From positions 1 through 64,000 of the forward strand of contig NZ_JAFFZN010000035.1 of the NCBI RefSeq assembly GCF_017676385.1: a stretch of 64,000 bases of DNA, given 5' to 3'. Positions 62,166-64,000 of this stretch are shown one piece after another. The DNA comes from Streptomyces spirodelae (GTDB taxonomy: Bacteria > Actinomycetota > Actinomycetes > Streptomycetales > Streptomycetaceae). Position 1 is the first letter of the stretch. Each line of letters begins with the position of its first letter. The translations under genes were made by a program, and so were the position numbers. The notes beneath the pieces were generated by a model. The model made no database searches. It worked only from the letters and a program-made list of their open reading frames with translations, and was not told the origin of the DNA.

Positions 62166-63599
62166 TTGGCGCGCAAAGTGGGGATCTACACCCGTATCTC
62201 ACGGGATGACGAGGGCGAATCACTTGGCGTCGCCCGGCAGCAGCAGGACTGCGAGCGTCTGACCGACCTTCGATCGTGGCAGGCCGTCAAGGTCTACGAG
62301 GACAACGACGTATCCGCCTTCAAGCGCAACGTCGTACGCGAAGACTTCGAACTGATGCTGAAGGATCTCCGCGCCGGCCTGATCGACGGCATCGTGGCCT
62401 ACGACCTCGACAGATTGGCCCGGCAACCTCGCGACCTCGAACGGCTAATCGAGATCTTTGACGAGCGGCCCCGCTTGGAGTTCGCCACCGTCACCAACGA
62501 CATCAATCTCGGCACCCCGGATGGCCGGACGATGGCCCGCATCATGGTCGCGTTCGCCAACAAGTCGTCCCACGACTCCTCACGCCGCATCAGACGCAAG
62601 CACTTCGAACTGGCCCAGCAAGGCAAGGACAGCGGCGGACCCGCACCCTACGGATGGCGTAAGAACGATCGCACCAAAGTTGACCCCGAAGCTGCGGCAG
62701 CCATCCGAGAAGCCCAACGCGAGATCCTCGCCGGCGTCCGCATCGGCACCATCCGAACGAGGTGGCAGGAACAAGGTCTCGGCAATCCGCGTGCGGGGAC
62801 GAAGCGAATGGCCCACCACCACGTCGAGCACATCCTCACCAACCCGCGATTGGTCGGCTACCGGACCTATCACGGCGAGATCCTCTACGGGGAAGACGGT
62901 CGGCCGATTCCCGGCAACTGGGAGCCCATCAACACCGTTGAAGAGTGGGAAGCGGTCTGCGCAGCCGTCGCCGAGCGGAAGCAGAAGCAGCCCGGCAGGT
63001 CACTGGCACGCAAGTACCTCCTGTCAGGCATCGCCCGATGCGGTCTGTGCAAGAGCAAGATCCGAGGGCAGACGAACCCACGTTGGTCGCCAGGCTCCAA
63101 GGCAGCAAAGTTCACCTATCGGTGCTCCGTGGTGAACGGCGGTTGCGGCAAGGTCGGACGCGTCGGAGAGCCGATCGACAGGCTGATAGCGCAGCTTGTT
63201 CTGGAGGAGCAGCGGGAGCGAGCAGCCGTCACCAGGGTGCCCATGGAGCAACAATGGCCTGGCGAGGCCGAGTTGGCCGACGTCGAGCACGATATTGCCC
63301 AGCTCGTTGAAGCCGAACGCGCCAAGGAGATCTCCGTGGCCACTCTCTTGCAGCTTCTCCCTGGTAAGGAACGAGCGCGTGACGAGCTGAAGCTGAAGCG
63401 AGCCCGCTTCTACAAGGAGCAGAAGCAGGCGGAGGCGAAGGAGGACGCGGCCGACCTTTCCGTGGAAGACTTCTTCTCGCTCCCGATTGAGCGGCAACAG
63501 GAGATCGTGTTGCACAGTCTGTCCGCCGTCATCATCCATCCGGCCGGCAGAGGCCGAAGGAAGTTCGACCCCAGCCTGATCGAACCTGTCTGGCACTGA
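62166..63599 (+). CDS. large serine recombinase (site-specific integrase)
   Basis: A 477-residue integrase. TTG 62166 follows GGGGAGGG. The catalytic domain (1-145) has the nucleophile in YTRISRDDEG (Ser12) and conserved Arg residues in DLDRLARQPRDLERL. The recombinase domain (about 160-270) follows, then a zinc ribbon with CGLC and CSVVNGGCG (about 290-325) and a coiled-coil segment (about 345-440). The protein is shorter than phiC31-type integrases. It marks an integrated mobile element whose body probably continues to the right of the window. Confidence 0.93.
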   Translation: MARKVGIYTRISRDDEGESLGVARQQQDCERLTDLRSWQAVKVYEDNDVSAFKRNVVREDFELMLKDLRAGLIDGIVAYDLDRLARQPRDLERLIEIFDERPRLEFATVTNDINLGTPDGRTMARIMVAFANKSSHDSSRRIRRKHFELAQQGKDSGGPAPYGWRKNDRTKVDPEAAAAIREAQREILAGVRIGTIRTRWQEQGLGNPRAGTKRMAHHHVEHILTNPRLVGYRTYHGEILYGEDGRPIPGNWEPINTVEEWEAVCAAVAERKQKQPGRSLARKYLLSGIARCGLCKSKIRGQTNPRWSPGSKAAKFTYRCSVVNGGCGKVGRVGEPIDRLIAQLVLEEQRERAAVTRVPMEQQWPGEAELADVEHDIAQLVEAERAKEISVATLLQLLPGKERARDELKLKRARFYKEQKQAEAKEDAADLSVEDFFSLPIERQQEIVLHSLSAVIIHPAGRGRRKFDPSLIEPVWH

Positions 63600-63602
63600 C
63601 GA

Positions 63603-63755
63603 TCACACACGACCTTGCAGCACGAGCGCACGCCGCACCCACTCCTCATCCCGCTCCGGCGCGCGGCGGAGATGCAGCCGCAACCACTCTTCGGTGGTCA
63701 TCACCCTCGACTCTGACGAGGCTTTCCGAGACTTCGGAGCCGTGGTCCTACTCAT
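63603..63755 (-). CDS. small hypothetical protein of the element
   Basis: A 50-residue basic protein starting MSRTTAPKSRKASSES, with VMTTEEWLRLHLRRAPERDEEWVRRALVLQGRV (split as one helix-rich segment). A perfect AGGAGG precedes the ATG. It is convergent with the integrase and overlaps the next upstream gene stop (ATGAG-TAG). An accessory or excisionase-like protein is possible, but no family is recognised. Confidence 0.6.
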   Translation of the reverse strand: MSRTTAPKSRKASSESRVMTTEEWLRLHLRRAPERDEEWVRRALVLQGRV

Positions 63756-64000
63756 CGGATACACCTCCTGCTAGCTCTTGGCGTGCGGTTTCGCGTTGGT
63801 CGGCCAGGTCCCGTGCGATGGATTGGGCGAGCCACGATTCGCCGGGTGTGTGGCCGTGGCCGGCGTAGGCCCAGTGCGCGAGGGCGAGGGTGGTTGTCTC
63901 TTCGGTCGCGTCGTCGGGGTCGGGCAGGCCGAGGGCTTCGCGTTGTTGTGCTGCGCGGTAGTCGGCTCGGGTCTGGCGGAGGGCGCCGAGGGTGGTGGAG
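63748..64000 (-). CDS. hypothetical protein, partial (runs off right edge)
   Basis: The C-terminal 83 residues of a minus-strand gene. It reads through to TAG at 63750-63748, and contains TRADYRAAQQREALGLPDP, EETTTLALAHWAYAG and SIARDLADQRETARQELAGG. It is helical and charged. The stop overlaps the small gene start, so the two are coupled. The family is not recognised. Confidence 0.6.
   Translation of the reverse strand, partial: STTLGALRQTRADYRAAQQREALGLPDPDDATEETTTLALAHWAYAGHGHTPGESWLAQSIARDLADQRETARQELAGGVSDE

Overview
The window is high-GC actinomycete DNA that looks like a Streptomyces chromosome. GTG and TTG starts are common, many genes are coupled by ATGA or GTGA overlaps, and the core genes are of Streptomyces type: purC, purD, purA, fba, pyrE, clpB and a dnaK-grpE-dnaJ-hspR operon under HspR/HAIR control. 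A perfect 14-bp match to the Streptomyces parS consensus lies in the pyrE-fba interval, which suggests an origin-proximal location. Most of the window is ordered core genome. The two ends look accessory.

Layout. 1-3041: cysteine-containing hypothetical genes, then an XRE regulator paired with a CYTH-domain protein. 3261-7105: ABC exporter plus a NarL-type two-component system. 7203-15688: tRNA-Gly(GCC), purC coupled to a MarR gene, a divergent alpha/beta hydrolase behind palindromic operators, a dimethylformamidase-like protein, an M48-like protein without a visible zinc motif, and purD. 15875-25379: a stand-alone SLATT-type 2TM protein with a TTA codon, GntR/aminotransferase, LysE/Lrp, a DJ-1/MarR operon with an operator-embedded promoter, and a polyketide-exporter-like ABC system with its own regulator. 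25404-29664: a diacylglycerol-kinase-like gene, purA, a Uma2-like gene, an HXXEE membrane protein and a small secreted protein.

29776-37849 is the most interesting part. A minus-strand operon encodes the ordinary tryptophan-to-anthranilate route (tryptophan 2,3-dioxygenase, kynureninase, HGGxW hydrolase). About 1.6 kb away on the plus strand is a second set: a DUF6875-like protein, a divergent dioxygenase homologue, a second kynureninase and a short-chain dehydrogenase, all overlapping or tightly spaced. This looks like a small specialised-metabolism operon.

37979-49927: fba, parS, pyrE, aldose epimerase, SRPBCC protein, membrane-bound spermidine-synthase homologue with DUF2617, a DapC-like aminotransferase, YbjN and clpB. 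50008-60109: HspR operators, DD-carboxypeptidase, the dnaK operon, a large Fe-S oxidoreductase, an RsbW-like ATPase and a Yip1 protein. 60188-64000: a secreted SGNH hydrolase followed by a serine integrase and two small genes that probably mark the edge of an integrated element continuing beyond the window.
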